A stretch of DNA of 64,000 nucleotides from DASSQJ01 sp963773655. GTDB taxonomy: Bacteria; Actinomycetota; Actinomycetes; Actinomycetales; Dermatophilaceae. The stretch covers positions 248,001-312,000 of the forward strand of contig CAVZBX010000003.1 of the NCBI GenBank assembly GCA_963773655.1, given 5' to 3'. Positions 51,765 through 60,308 of this stretch are shown here, in pieces (position 1 is the first letter of the stretch; every line of letters begins with the position of its first letter). Under the pieces are notes generated by a model. The model was not told the DNA's origin and ran no database searches. It saw only the letters and a program-made list of their open reading frames with translations. The position numbers were made by a program, and so were the translations under genes.

Positions 51765-53180
51765 ATGGATCCGCTCGACGGCCTCGGGGCCCTGACCTTC
51801 CTCGGCGGCGCCGGTACCGTCACCGGCAGCGCGACGATGCTGGAGACCGCGGGTGGCCGGGTGCTCGTCGACTGCGGCCTCTTCCAGGGCCTCGAGGAGC
51901 ACCGCCGGCGCAACTGGGAGGACCTCCCGGTGCCCGCGGGCGACGTCGACGCGGTGCTGCTCACCCACGCCCACCTCGACCACTGCGGTCGCCTGCCCCG
52001 CCTCGTCCGGCAGGGCTTCACCGGACCGATCCACTGCACCGCGGGGACGCGCCGCCTCGCCGAGATCGTGCTGCTCGACGCCGGCCGGCTCCAGGAGGAG
52101 CAGGCCGAGCACGCCAACCGCCACGGCTACTCCAAGCACACCCCGGCGCTGCCGCTGTTCACCGAGGACGACGCCCGCGACTGCCTGCCCCTGCTCACCG
52201 AGGTCGAGTGGGGCCGCCCGGTCGCGGTGCTGCCGGGGGTGAGCGCCACCTGGCGCCGAGCAGGGCACATCCTCGGCGCGGCCACCATCGACCTCCACGT
52301 GCAGGATGCGTCTGGCACCCAGGGGCGCCACGTCGTCTTCTCCGGGGACCTGGGCCGTGACAGCCACCCGCTGCTGCGGCCGCCGGCGCCGATCGGTCGG
52401 GCGGACGTCGTGGTCACCGAGTCGACGTACGGCGACGAACGCCACCCGGCCATGGACACCGACGAGGTGATCGCCGAGGCCGTGCACACGGTGCTGCGCA
52501 CCGACGGCGTGCTCATCATCCCGTCGTTCGCCGTGGACCGCACCGAAGTGGTGCTGTGGCACCTGGACCGGCTGGTGCGTGCAGGGACCGTGCCCGCCGT
52601 GCCGGTGTTCCTCGACAGCCCGATGGCGGCGCGCGCGCTGCGGGTCTACGAGGAGGCGGCCGCGGAGGGCTCGGCGGAGATCCGGCCGGCGCTGCGGGGA
52701 CGGCCGCTCTTCCCGTCCCTCGACCTGCTCGAGGTGTCATCGACCGACGAGTCGAAGACGCTCAACACGATGGCCGGGCCGTTCGTCGTCGTCTCGGCGT
52801 CCGGTATGGCCACCGGCGGACGGGTCGTGCACCACCTGGCCAATCGGGTCGGTGACCGGGACAACGTCGTCCTGCTCGTCGGCTACCAGGCGACGGGGAC
52901 GCGGGGTGCCGCCCTCGCTGCGGGCGCGTCGTCGATCCGGATGCTCGGCCGCGACTTCCCGGTGCGTGCCCGGGTCACCACGGTGCCGCTCTCCTCCCAC
53001 GCGGACTGCGACGAGCTCGCCGCCTGGGTGGGCAGCGCGGGCCCGGGCCTGCGCCGGGTGGTGGTGAACCACGGCGAGCCGGAGGCCACCGAGGCGCTGG
53101 TCGAGGTGCTGGCGCAACGCCTCGGCGTGCCCGTGGAGGCCGCCCGCCCGGGCGGGGTCGTGACGCTGGACGGCAGGTGA
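51765..53180 (+). CDS. MBL-fold / beta-CASP RNA nuclease-like protein
   Basis: 471 residues. Metallo-beta-lactamase motifs HAHLDHCGRLP, GHILGAA and SGDLGR give the two-metal site. Beta-CASP motifs are SFAVDRTE (A), SASGMATGGR (B) and LSSHADCDEL (C). This set belongs to the CPSF73-like RNA endo/exonuclease group. Begins at an ATG behind GGAGGTGG. Followed closely by the PfkB kinase gene. Confidence 0.87.
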   Translation: MDPLDGLGALTFLGGAGTVTGSATMLETAGGRVLVDCGLFQGLEEHRRRNWEDLPVPAGDVDAVLLTHAHLDHCGRLPRLVRQGFTGPIHCTAGTRRLAEIVLLDAGRLQEEQAEHANRHGYSKHTPALPLFTEDDARDCLPLLTEVEWGRPVAVLPGVSATWRRAGHILGAATIDLHVQDASGTQGRHVVFSGDLGRDSHPLLRPPAPIGRADVVVTESTYGDERHPAMDTDEVIAEAVHTVLRTDGVLIIPSFAVDRTEVVLWHLDRLVRAGTVPAVPVFLDSPMAARALRVYEEAAAEGSAEIRPALRGRPLFPSLDLLEVSSTDESKTLNTMAGPFVVVSASGMATGGRVVHHLANRVGDRDNVVLLVGYQATGTRGAALAAGASSIRMLGRDFPVRARVTTVPLSSHADCDELAAWVGSAGPGLRRVVVNHGEPEATEALVEVLAQRLGVPVEAARPGGVVTLDGR

Positions 53181-53190
53181 GGATCGGGTC

Positions 53191-54126
53191 ATGGGGCGGC
53201 TGGTCGTGGTCGGGGGCCTCAACATGGACATCCACCTCTTCGGGCTGCACGAGTCGGCCGGCCAGGCACCGCTGCTCGCCCGCCGCCACCTGGCCCAGCC
53301 GGGCGGGAAGGCGGGCAACGTCGCCCGCGCCGCCGCCCGGATGGGCGCGAGCGTCTGCCTCGTGGCGCGGGTCGGCGACGACGACTTCGGCCGTGAGTGC
53401 GTCGATGCGGCGGCCGCCGACGGCGTGGACGTCTCCGGCGTGGTGCGCACCCCCGGGTCGCCCACCGGTTTCGTGGCCATCCAGCTCGACGAGGGCCGGC
53501 ACCGGTCGCTCGTCTTCTCCCCGGGGGCGAACGCGTCGCTCACCTACGACGACGTGGCGCGGCACGTCGCGACGCTGACACCGGCGGACGTCGTCGTCGC
53601 CCAGGCCGAGCTGCCGTCGGACGTCCTGACGACCCTGGCGTCCGAGACGGCCGCGCGAGGAACCCCGCTCTTCCTCGACCCCACGCCCCCGGAGCGGGTG
53701 CGGCGCGACCATCTCCTGGCCGCCGAGGTGATCACCCCCGACCTCGCCGAGGCCGCACAGCTCACGGGTCGTCAGCCCACCTCCCGGTTGTGGCCGGTCC
53801 TCGCCGCCCGTGAGCTGCGGGCCAGTGGCGCCCGACGGGTGCTGCTCAAGACGGCGGAGGCGGGGGCGCTCCTCCTCGACGAGGAGGGGCTGAGGGAGGT
53901 GCCCACCGCGAGCGTGGAGGTGGTCGACGAGACCGGAGCGGGCGACGTGTTCCTCGCCGCCCTCGCGGTGAGCCGGCTCGAGGGAGAGGGCTGGGAGGCG
54001 GCCACCCGCTTCGCCAACGCGGCCTCGGCGCTGTCGGTCAGCCGGGAGGGGTTGTCGCTCCCGGGACGGGTCGAGGTGTCGGCCCTGGCGCGCACGCTCG
54101 GTGGGTCGGTGGTCCGGGAGCCCTGA
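53191..54126 (+). CDS. PfkB-family sugar kinase (ribokinase-like)
   Basis: 311 residues. GGLNMDIHL at the N-terminus, the substrate loop PGGKAGNVARAAARMG, and the ATP/catalytic motif DETGAGDVF, in which the Asp is the base. It phosphorylates a sugar or nucleoside hydroxyl. Ten bases separate it from the nuclease gene, so they are probably co-transcribed. Confidence 0.85.
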   Translation: MGRLVVVGGLNMDIHLFGLHESAGQAPLLARRHLAQPGGKAGNVARAAARMGASVCLVARVGDDDFGRECVDAAAADGVDVSGVVRTPGSPTGFVAIQLDEGRHRSLVFSPGANASLTYDDVARHVATLTPADVVVAQAELPSDVLTTLASETAARGTPLFLDPTPPERVRRDHLLAAEVITPDLAEAAQLTGRQPTSRLWPVLAARELRASGARRVLLKTAEAGALLLDEEGLREVPTASVEVVDETGAGDVFLAALAVSRLEGEGWEAATRFANAASALSVSREGLSLPGRVEVSALARTLGGSVVREP

Positions 54127-54135
54127 GCCGGGCCG

Positions 54136-54633
54136 TCAGGTGCGGAGTGTCTCCGGCGACCGGCCGGGTGCGGCGTTCGCCGGGGCGGTCGCGCAGGCGA
54201 GCTGGCCGCGGAGGCGGGCGCGCAGGGCCCACGCCAGCAGGACCACCCCGCCGACGGCGAGGAGCGGCTGCACGGGCGCGAACCACTGGAGGGCGCCGGT
54301 GTACCCCAGGGCGACGAGCACCAGCTTGTTGCACACCGGGCAGCCGACGGCGAAGAAGCTGAGCAGCCCGCCCATCGTGCCCTTCCGGTCCAGTCCCGCG
54401 TCCCCCACGGGGGCGGCACCGGGCTCGCGGACGTAGGTGGCGACGAGCAGCCCGCCGAGCACCGCGGTGAGGGCCAGGGTCGGCCAGGCCCACCAGGTCG
54501 TCGGGATCTCGCGGCCGAAGACCGGGTTGGGGACCATCGCCGTGGGCAGGGCGACGACGAGGGCGGTGGCCACCGCGGCCGCGCCGGCCATCCACCAGCG
54601 GCGGGCCGACCACATCCGGAGCGCGACGAGCAT
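54136..54633 (-). CDS. Membrane protein with CPVC motif
   Basis: 165 residues, four membrane helices. A conserved-looking GCPVCNKLVLVALG segment puts a CxxC pair at the start of helix 3, suggesting disulfide or thiol redox chemistry in or near the membrane. A short polar loop (EPGAAPVGDAGLDRKG) separates helices 2 and 3. Family not recognised; not VKOR or DsbD as far as I can see. TATGCT lies six bases before the ATG. Confidence 0.65.
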   Translation of the reverse strand: MLVALRMWSARRWWMAGAAAVATALVVALPTAMVPNPVFGREIPTTWWAWPTLALTAVLGGLLVATYVREPGAAPVGDAGLDRKGTMGGLLSFFAVGCPVCNKLVLVALGYTGALQWFAPVQPLLAVGGVVLLAWALRARLRGQLACATAPANAAPGRSPETLRT

Positions 54634-54645
54634 TCCAGGAGCATA
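54634..54645 (-). promoter_or_regulatory. Leaderless -10 element of the CPVC membrane protein
   Basis: On the minus strand TATGCT, six bases, then the ATG at 54633. Confidence 0.45.
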
Positions 54646-54698
54646 CCGGGGCGGGTATGAACCGCGACCGGATGCCCCGACCCGCAGGGGAGAGCGTC

Positions 54699-54710
54699 TA
54701 GGGTCGGCAC
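54699..54710 (+). promoter_or_regulatory. Leaderless -10 element of the SDR at 54711
   Basis: TAGGGT, six bases, then the ATG at 54711. The divergent neighbour has the same arrangement. Confidence 0.45.
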
Positions 54711-55529
54711 ATGGTGCCTCCCACCCGCCGCGTCCTCGTCACCGGGGGCGCCTCGGGCCTCGGCCGGGCCCTCGCGGCGCTGCTCCTCGAGCGCGGCGAC
54801 CGGGTGCTCGTCGTCGACCTCCACGAGGAGCGCCCGCCGGCCGTCCCGACCGGTGCCGACTACCTCCGCCTCGACGTGCGGTCCCAGCAGGACTGGGACG
54901 CGGCCCGCGCCTGGGTGCGGGAGGCCTGGGGTGGGCTCGACCTGCTGGTCAACAACGCCGGCGTCGCCACCGGTGGCCGGATCGACGTCGAGTCGATGGC
55001 CGACTGGGAGCGGGTCGTCGACATCAACCTGCTCGGGGTGGCCCGCGGGTGCCACACGATGACGCCGCTGCTCAAGGAGCAGCGCTCCGGCCACATCGTC
55101 AACGTCGCCTCGCTCGCCGGCCTCGTCCACGGGCCGGGGATGTCGAGCTACAACGCCGCGAAGGCCGGGGTGGTCGCCCTGAGCGAGACCCTCGGCTTCG
55201 AGCTGGAGCCGTGGGACATCGACGTCTCGGTGGTGTGCCCGGCGTTCTTCCGCACCAACCTCCACGAGTCGTTCTCCGGCAAGGACACCGCGATGCAGGA
55301 GGCCGGCGTCCGGCTCATCACCCAGGCCAGGGCCGACGCCGACGAGGTGGCCCGGATCGTGCTCGCGGGCATCGACAGGCGCAAGCCGGTCATCCTCACC
55401 GAGCGGTTCGGCCGGCAGGCCTGGTACGGCAAGCGCTTCCTCCGACCGCTCTACGACAAGGCGATGCTGGCCCAGGCCCGGCGGCTGGCGCGCAGGGCGG
55501 GCGTCGACCCCGAGGACTTCGTCCCGTGA
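54711..55529 (+). CDS. SDR-family oxidoreductase
   Basis: 272 residues, classical short-chain dehydrogenase: TGGASGLGRAL cofactor loop, NNAGVA, catalytic Ser in VASLAG and Y-NAA-K in SSYNAAKAGV. The C-terminal tail (YGKRFLRPLYDK) is longer than the minimum. It leads an operon with a phosphotransferase, a second SDR and a 2-hydroxyacid dehydrogenase. Substrate unknown, perhaps a fatty or aromatic alcohol. Confidence 0.83.
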   Translation: MVPPTRRVLVTGGASGLGRALAALLLERGDRVLVVDLHEERPPAVPTGADYLRLDVRSQQDWDAARAWVREAWGGLDLLVNNAGVATGGRIDVESMADWERVVDINLLGVARGCHTMTPLLKEQRSGHIVNVASLAGLVHGPGMSSYNAAKAGVVALSETLGFELEPWDIDVSVVCPAFFRTNLHESFSGKDTAMQEAGVRLITQARADADEVARIVLAGIDRRKPVILTERFGRQAWYGKRFLRPLYDKAMLAQARRLARRAGVDPEDFVP

Positions 55530-56611
55530 GCGACCAGGCGGCCGGCGGCGCCGGCCCGGTGCGCGACGAGGACGCCTTCGACGCCGAGCGGGCCGCGCGG
55601 TGGCTGCGCGGGCACACGACCGACGAGGCCGGCCTCGAGGGCACTCCGGAGGTCGCCCAGTTCCACGGGGGCGCGAGCAACCTGACCTACCTGCTCCGGT
55701 ACCCGTCGGGCCGCGAGCTGGTGCTGCGCCGGCCACCCGTGGGCACCAAGGCTCGCGGCGCCCACGACATGCGCCGCGAGCACGACATCCAGGCGGCCCT
55801 GGCCCCCGTCTTCCCGCCGGTGGCCCGGATGGTCGCGTACTGCGGTGACGAGGAGGTCGTCGGCTCCGAGTTCTACGTCATGGAACGCCTCGTCGGCACG
55901 ATCCTGCGCCGCGACGTCCCGCCCGGCCTCGGCCTCGACCGCGAGGGCGTGGCGGCCCTGTGCCGCAACGCCGTCGACGTCCTCGTCGCGCTCCACTCCG
56001 TCGACGTCACCGCAGCCGGACTGGGCCACCTCGACCGGGGCGAGGGGTACGTGGCCCGGCAGGTGGGCGGCTGGTCCGAGCGATACCGCCGGGCCCGGAC
56101 CCCCGACGTGCCCGACCTCGAGACGACGATGGCGTGGCTGGACTCCCACCAGCCACCGGACCGGTCGCACACCTTGGTGCACAACGACTTCCGCTTCGAC
56201 AACCTGGTGCTCGACCCCGAGGACCCCACCCGGGTCGTCGGGGTCCTCGACTGGGAGATGGCGACGGTCGGCGACCCGCTCATGGACCTCGGGGGCGCTC
56301 TCGCCTACTGGGCCCAGGCCGACGACGAGCCCGCGTTCCTTGCGCTGCGGCGGCAGCCGACCCACACCCCGGGGATGCTCACCCGGGTGGAGGTGGTGCA
56401 GCGTTACGCCGCGGCCCGAGGCGAGCAGGTGAGCCCGGCGCAGTGGCGGTTCTACGAGGTGTTCGGCCTGTTCCGCCTCGCGGGCATCGCCCAGCAGATC
56501 TACTACCGCTACCACCACGGGCAGACCACGAACCCCGCCTACGCCGGCTTCCGCGACGTCGTCCACCACCTCGACGCCCGGTGCGCCGCCCTGGTCACCG
56601 ACGCCCCCTGA
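55526..56611 (+). CDS. Aminoglycoside-phosphotransferase-fold kinase (ACAD10/11-like)
   Basis: 361 residues, GTGA overlap with the SDR. Kinase motifs: FHGGASNLTYLL nucleotide loop, HNDFRFDN catalytic loop and VGVLDWEMATVGDPLMDLG with the metal-binding Asp. This group resembles the kinase domain of ACAD10/ACAD11, which phosphorylates 4-hydroxyacyl-CoA in fatty-acid catabolism. An acyl-CoA dehydrogenase is not in the window, so the link is by family only. Confidence 0.8.
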   Translation: MSDQAAGGAGPVRDEDAFDAERAARWLRGHTTDEAGLEGTPEVAQFHGGASNLTYLLRYPSGRELVLRRPPVGTKARGAHDMRREHDIQAALAPVFPPVARMVAYCGDEEVVGSEFYVMERLVGTILRRDVPPGLGLDREGVAALCRNAVDVLVALHSVDVTAAGLGHLDRGEGYVARQVGGWSERYRRARTPDVPDLETTMAWLDSHQPPDRSHTLVHNDFRFDNLVLDPEDPTRVVGVLDWEMATVGDPLMDLGGALAYWAQADDEPAFLALRRQPTHTPGMLTRVEVVQRYAAARGEQVSPAQWRFYEVFGLFRLAGIAQQIYYRYHHGQTTNPAYAGFRDVVHHLDARCAALVTDAP

Positions 56612-56625
56612 CGGGAAGGACCCCC

Positions 56626-57399
56626 ATGCCGACGACGATCATCACCGGCGCGAGCTCCGGCCTCGGGGCCGAGATGGCCCGACAGCTCGCCGAGCGCGGC
56701 TGGGACCTGGGCCTGTGCGCCCGCCGAACCGACCGACTGGAGACGCTCCGCGACGAGATCGTCGCCGCGAACCCGGGCCGCCGCGTGGAGGTGCGCTCCC
56801 TCGACGTCACCGACGACGAGGCCGTCTTCGAGGTCTTCCGCGCGTTCCGCGACGACTTCGGCACGATCGACCGGGTCGTCGTCAACGCCGGCCTCGGCAA
56901 GGGGGCCCCCCTCGGCACCGGGCGGTACGACGCCAACCGCCAGACCGCGATGGTCAACTTCGTCGGCGCGCTGGCCCAGATGGAGGCGGCGATGGAGATC
57001 TTCCGCGCGCAGAAGCGCGGCCACCTCGTCGTCATCTCCTCCATCACGGCGATGCGGGGCATGCGCAAGACGATGACCTCGTACGCGGCCACGAAGGCCG
57101 GGGTCGCCTCGCTGGCCGAGGGCGTGCGCAGCGAGATGCGGCGCGAGCCGGACCTCGACATCCGGGTCTCCACCGTCTTCCCCGGCTACATCCGCTCGGA
57201 GATGAACGAACGGGTCGCCCAGGGCACGCCGTTCATGGTCGACACCGTGCCCGGGGTGCGGGCCATGGTGGACGCGATCGAGGAGGAGAAGGATTCGGCG
57301 ATGATCCCGTCGTGGCCCTGGCTGCCGGCGGGGCTGGCGATGCGCCATCTCCCGATGTCCGTGCTGCGCCGGGTGCCGGTCGTGCAGAAGTTCGTCTGA
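56626..57399 (+). CDS. SDR-family oxidoreductase
   Basis: 257 residues after GGAAGGA. TGASSGLGAEMARQLAERG, VVVNAGLGKG, the Ser of VISSITAM and SYAATKAGV are intact. A C-terminal PMSVLRRVP membrane-like tail may tether it. Second dehydrogenase of this operon. Confidence 0.83.
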   Translation: MPTTIITGASSGLGAEMARQLAERGWDLGLCARRTDRLETLRDEIVAANPGRRVEVRSLDVTDDEAVFEVFRAFRDDFGTIDRVVVNAGLGKGAPLGTGRYDANRQTAMVNFVGALAQMEAAMEIFRAQKRGHLVVISSITAMRGMRKTMTSYAATKAGVASLAEGVRSEMRREPDLDIRVSTVFPGYIRSEMNERVAQGTPFMVDTVPGVRAMVDAIEEEKDSAMIPSWPWLPAGLAMRHLPMSVLRRVPVVQKFV

Positions 57400-57400
57400 C

Positions 57401-58363
57401 GTGGCCCGCGTCGCCGTGACCGCCCGTCTGCCGGGGGACGCCGTCGACCGGCTCCGCGCGGAGCACGAGGTGGTCGCCCGGGAGGACGAGGGGTCCGCGA
57501 CGCGCCCAGAGCTGCTCGACCTCGTCCGCGGCAGCGACGCCGTCGTGGCGCTGCTGTCCGACCGCGTCGACGGCGAGCTCCTCGACGCCGCCGGGCCCCG
57601 TCTCGGCGTCGTCGCCAACGTCGCGGTCGGGTACGACAACGTCGACCTCGGGGCCTGCGCCGAGCGCGGGATCACCGTCACGAACACCCCGGGGGTGCTG
57701 ACCGACGCGACGGCCGACCTCGCGTTCGCCCTGGTGCTCATGGTCACCCGGCGCCTCGCCGAGGCCGAGCGGGAGGTGCGCACCGGTGAGCCGAGGCCGT
57801 GGACGATGTTCCACCTCCTCGGAACCTCGGTGCAGGGCAAGACGATCGGCATCATCGGGCCCGGCGCCATCGGACTGGCCACCGCCCGCCGGGCACGGGC
57901 CTTCGGGATGTCGGTGCTGCTGTCAGGTCGTTCGGAGCCCGACCCGGCCGCCGTGGACGAGCTGGCCGCGCAGGTCGTCGACCTGCCCACCCTGCTGCGG
58001 GAGGCCGACGTCGTCTCGCTGCACACGCCGCTCACCGCGGCCACCCGGCACCTCATCGGACGCGACGAGCTGCGCACGATGAGGCGCACGGCGTACCTCG
58101 TCAACACCGCCCGCGGGCCGGTGGTCGACGAGGCGGCACTCGTGGATGCGCTCGAGGAGGGGGAGATCGGGGGCGCCGGCCTCGACGTGTACGAGGACGA
58201 GCCGAGGGTGCACCCGGGGTTGCTCACCCGCGACGACGTCGTCCTGCTGCCGCACCTCGGCTCGGCGACCGTGGAGACCAGGGCGGCGATGGCCGACCTC
58301 GCTGCGGACAACGTGCTCGCGGTGCTGCGTGGCGGCGCGCCCCTGACGCCGGTCGGCCACTGA
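57401..58363 (+). CDS. D-2-hydroxyacid dehydrogenase (glyoxylate/hydroxypyruvate reductase-like)
   Basis: 320 residues from a GTG one base after the SDR stop. NAD(P) loop IIGPGAIGLATARRA near 150; catalytic Arg in NTARGPVVDEAAL, Glu in YEDEPRVH and His in LLPHLGSAT. These match glyoxylate/hydroxypyruvate reductases. The convergent gene is glycerate kinase, so the two could take glyoxylate or hydroxypyruvate to glycerate and on to phosphoglycerate. Confidence 0.83.
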   Translation: MARVAVTARLPGDAVDRLRAEHEVVAREDEGSATRPELLDLVRGSDAVVALLSDRVDGELLDAAGPRLGVVANVAVGYDNVDLGACAERGITVTNTPGVLTDATADLAFALVLMVTRRLAEAEREVRTGEPRPWTMFHLLGTSVQGKTIGIIGPGAIGLATARRARAFGMSVLLSGRSEPDPAAVDELAAQVVDLPTLLREADVVSLHTPLTAATRHLIGRDELRTMRRTAYLVNTARGPVVDEAALVDALEEGEIGGAGLDVYEDEPRVHPGLLTRDDVVLLPHLGSATVETRAAMADLAADNVLAVLRGGAPLTPVGH

Positions 58364-58516
58364 GGGGTGATCGGCCCGGGTCCGCAGGTGGCCACGGCCA
58401 CTGCGGCGTGAACGGCCCGGATCCGTAGGTCACCCCGGCTGTGGGACCTGACGTGCGGCTCCGACGACCACGCCCTCGCCGTCCTCGCCGCCCGGCACCG
58501 GGCGCTGGGCAGGTCC
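58364..58516. other. Convergent intergenic region with near-repeat
   Basis: GTGATCGGCCCGGGTCCGCAGGT-like sequence at 58367 is repeated with a few changes at 58408, and GGGGTGA/TCACCCC arms flank the pair. It may terminate both converging transcripts. Confidence 0.4.
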
Positions 58517-59722
58517 TCAGGGCGACGAGCCGACGAGCCGCTCGTGCCCGATGCGTGCCGCCGTGCGACGCAGGAGGTCCGCTGCGTGCACGGTGCTGCG
58601 GCTGGGGTCCGGCTCGAGGTCGCTCAGCGGGTAGGTGCCCACCAGACCGAGGGTGCCTGCGACGTCGGGGCCGAGCCGGTCCACACCGCACACGGCGACG
58701 ACGGGCACGCCGTGCTGCCGGGCCCGCCGCGTCACCCCGGCGACCGCCTTGCCGGCGAAGGTCTGGTCGTCGAGGGCGCCCTCGCCGGTGACGACGAGGT
58801 CGGCGCCCCCGAGCGCGTCGTCGAACCCGACGAGGTCGAGGACGACGTCGACGCCCGGTCGCCGGGTCGCGCCGAGCACGCCGAGCAGCGCGAAGCCCAC
58901 GCCACCCGCGGCCCCCGCCCCCGGCACGTCCGCGGCCGACGGCGACACGACGGCGGCCCACCGGGCGAGGGCCGCGTCCAGCACCTCGACGTCGGCCGGC
59001 GTCGCGCCCTTCTGCGGGGCGAAGACACGAGCGGCCCCACGCGGGCCGGTCAGCGGGCTGTCCACGTCGGCGGCGAGCACGACGGGGATGCGGCTCAGCC
59101 GCGGGTCGAGCGCGCTGGTGTCGAGGGCCGCCACCCGGGAGAGCGCCGCGCCGCCGTCGGGCAGCGTCGCTCCTGCCGCGTCGAGGACCCGGGCGCCGAG
59201 GGCGGCCAGCATCCCGGCGCCCCCGTCGGTGCTCGCGGAGCCCCCCACCCCGACGAGGAGCACCTCCGGCTCGAGGTCGAGCGCGGCGAGCATCGCCTCA
59301 CCGAGCCCCCGGCTCGAGGCCGTGAGCGGTGCGGGCACCGCACCCGGCAGGAGCCCGAGGCCGCAGGTGCCGGCCATCTCCACCACGACGGCACGGTCTC
59401 CTCCGACCGCGTGGTGGTCCCCGACTGCGCGCTCGCCCCCCACCGTGCCGACGGCGACGACGGCGGCCACCGGCTCGCCCGTCGGCCCGTGGACCGACAC
59501 CGGGACGGGCTCGAACCCGGCCCAGCACGCGGCGGCCACCGTCCCGTCGCCGCCGTCCGCCAGGGGGACCACGACCACCTCGGCGCCGGGCACGGCATCC
59601 CACACTCCGGCAGCCACCGCGCTCCCGACCTCCACCGAGGAGAGCGAGCCCTTGAAGCCGTCGCTCGCGACGACGACCCGGGGCTGCGGCCGGTCGGGAT
59701 CCCCGATGAGTTCCCGCTCCAC
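58517..59722 (-). CDS. Glycerate kinase (GarK/GlxK family)
   Basis: 401 residues. SDGFKGSLSSVEVGSAVA at the N-terminus, PLADGGDGTV, VGVGGSASTDGGAGML and GEGALDDQTFAGKA are the family blocks. It phosphorylates D-glycerate with ATP, usually at O2, which then enters glycolysis. Starts at a GTG with TAGGCT seven bases upstream. Confidence 0.88.
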   Translation of the reverse strand: MERELIGDPDRPQPRVVVASDGFKGSLSSVEVGSAVAAGVWDAVPGAEVVVVPLADGGDGTVAAACWAGFEPVPVSVHGPTGEPVAAVVAVGTVGGERAVGDHHAVGGDRAVVVEMAGTCGLGLLPGAVPAPLTASSRGLGEAMLAALDLEPEVLLVGVGGSASTDGGAGMLAALGARVLDAAGATLPDGGAALSRVAALDTSALDPRLSRIPVVLAADVDSPLTGPRGAARVFAPQKGATPADVEVLDAALARWAAVVSPSAADVPGAGAAGGVGFALLGVLGATRRPGVDVVLDLVGFDDALGGADLVVTGEGALDDQTFAGKAVAGVTRRARQHGVPVVAVCGVDRLGPDVAGTLGLVGTYPLSDLEPDPSRSTVHAADLLRRTAARIGHERLVGSSP

Positions 59723-59735
59723 GGCGCCGAGCCTA
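59723..59735 (-). promoter_or_regulatory. Leaderless -10 element of glycerate kinase
   Basis: On the minus strand TAGGCT, seven bases, then the GTG at 59722. Confidence 0.4.
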
Positions 59736-59779
59736 TTCGGCGGCGGCCCGGTGGTCCGGATGGCGGCGCGTGCCCGCCC

Positions 59780-60217
59780 TCACTCCTCCTCGTGCGGCCG
59801 CATGTGCAGCCACGGGCGGGTCAGCTCGAAGCGCCGCCCCGCGAGCTCGTCGACGACCACGGCGATGACGTTGAACTTCGCGAAGTCCACCCACGGCCGC
59901 AGCGGAAGCTGCTCGATCTCCTGGACCTCCGAGCCCTCCAGCTGGTTGGCCCGGCCCCGCACGACGACGCTGCGCGCCTGCTCCTCGTCGAACTCGTCGA
60001 TCTCGAAGGCGACGTCGGCGTTCATCGTGAGCCCCAGCAGCTTGCTGCCCTCGGCCGTGCGGAAGACGATCCTGTGGTCGGCGTCGATCGCGTAGTTGAT
60101 CGGCACGATGTGCACCTCGCTGGCGAGGTGGAAGGCCAGCCGACCGAACTCCTGGCCGTGCAGGAACTCCCAGCACTCCTCCTCGGAGAGCGCGGTGACG
60201 GGGGAGTGGTCGGGCAT
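59780..60217 (-). CDS. Pyridoxamine 5'-phosphate oxidase-like flavin/F420-binding protein
   Basis: 145 residues with the split-barrel fold: LSEEECWEFLHGQEFGRLAF, then VPINYAIDADHRIVFRT, and the AFEIDEF strand. Such small proteins bind FMN, heme or F420 and are often stress-induced in actinobacteria. An AGGAGGCGAC site precedes the ATG. Confidence 0.8.
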   Translation of the reverse strand: MPDHSPVTALSEEECWEFLHGQEFGRLAFHLASEVHIVPINYAIDADHRIVFRTAEGSKLLGLTMNADVAFEIDEFDEEQARSVVVRGRANQLEGSEVQEIEQLPLRPWVDFAKFNVIAVVVDELAGRRFELTRPWLHMRPHEEE

Positions 60218-60254
60218 GTCGCCTCCTGGTGGCCGAGGATGCTGCTCACCGCCG

Positions 60255-60260
60255 ACCCTA
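60255..60260 (-). promoter_or_regulatory. -10 element of the split-barrel protein gene
   Basis: TAGGGT on the minus strand, giving a leader of about 31 bases that includes the AGGAGG site. Confidence 0.35.
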
Positions 60261-60308
60261 GTGCCGCCCCCGGCCCCCCGGTGTCCGCAGTGGGTACTCT
60301 CACGTCTC

